From: an uncultured Myxococcales bacterium
GTDB lineage: Bacteria; Myxococcota_A; Bradymonadia; Bradymonadales; Bradymonadaceae
Reading direction: 5' to 3'
Assembly (NCBI GenBank): GCA_913058025.1
Contig: CAJXPN010000405.1
Coordinates: 1 to 5,140, forward strand
Length of the DNA stretch: 5,140 nucleotides
Shown: positions 5,095 to 5,140 of the stretch, in pieces
Numbering within the stretch: the stretch's first letter is position 1
How the letters are laid out: each line of letters begins with the position of its first letter
Notes under the pieces: model-generated
What the model was told of the DNA's origin: nothing
What the model saw: the letters and a program-made list of their open reading frames with translations, nothing else
Database searches by the model: none
Program-made: the position numbers and the translations under genes

Positions 5095-5140
5095 CTGTCT
5101 CTTATACACATCTCCGAGCCCACGAGACAGGCAGAAATCT
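5095..5140 (+). other. Illumina Nextera adapter contamination
   Basis: The segment is not genomic. 5095-5113 is the 19-bp Tn5 mosaic end as read through (CTGTCTCTTATACACATCT). 5114-5128 is the Nextera read-2 adapter complement (CCGAGCCCACGAGAC). 5129-5136 (AGGCAGAA) equals, from memory, the N703 i7 index. 5137-5140 (ATCT) begins the P7 sequence. The composition drops abruptly from the GC-rich genomic DNA. Base 5095 could be genomic by coincidence. In frame the segment encodes VSYTHLRAHET; on the opposite strand it gives MGSEMCIRDS. Both are well-known database artefact peptides. Confidence 0.98.

Noticed and set aside
5095..5113. Tn5-type transposon end as evidence of a natural mobile element
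   Set aside because: The mosaic end is followed directly by synthetic adapter, index and P7 bases, so it comes from library preparation.
4497..5123. Minus-strand open frame beginning MGSEMCIRDS
   Set aside because: Its start lies inside the Nextera adapter, and the rest is antisense to the two real genes.

Overview
The window is high-GC DNA with strongly GC-biased third codon positions, many Arg/Ala/Asp/Glu codons, and large spurious antisense frames of the kind such DNA produces. A diheme-type DUF1592/DUF1588/DUF1585-like protein followed by a Tat-exported DUF1501 protein is typical of Myxococcota, and also of Planctomycetota and Verrucomicrobiota. I favour a myxobacterium (Polyangia/Sandaracinaceae-like). 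This is inferred from gene content and composition only. The last 46 bases are Illumina Nextera adapter, so the window looks like a short draft or metagenomic contig and its right edge is artificial.

Layout: (a) 3-929 (+), the 3' part of a TPR-repeat protein, open at the left edge. (b) 930-1079, a short spacer with a stem-loop after the TPR gene and a possible structured leader before the next gene. (c) 1080-1349 (+), a complete small KTSC-domain protein. (d) 1368-1916 (-), a small probable lipoprotein of unknown function, convergent with the KTSC gene; the two stop codons are 18 bp apart within a short inverted repeat. (e) 1917-2278, a 362-bp divergent intergenic region. It holds four TGACGC half-sites near the lipoprotein gene, an 11-bp bulged inverted repeat, a possible sigma-70 promoter with an overlapping palindrome, and a GC-rich leader hairpin. 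(f) 2279-4615 (+), a 778-residue exported protein with two CXXCH heme-binding motifs. (g) 4626-5094 (+), the start of a Tat-exported DUF1501 protein, translationally coupled to (f) and cut off by the contig end. (h) 5095-5140, adapter.

Genes (f) and (g) form an operon. Both products are predicted to work outside the cytoplasm: the first as a c-type cytochrome, the second as a Tat substrate of the alkaline-phosphatase/sulfatase-like fold class. The biochemical role of this widespread pair is not established as far as I know, which makes it the most biologically interesting content here. The TPR, KTSC and lipoprotein genes have no evident link to it.

The most certain unusual observation is technical. 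The 3' end is a sequencing adapter, and any annotation of the last gene that runs to the window end carries a false C-terminal peptide.
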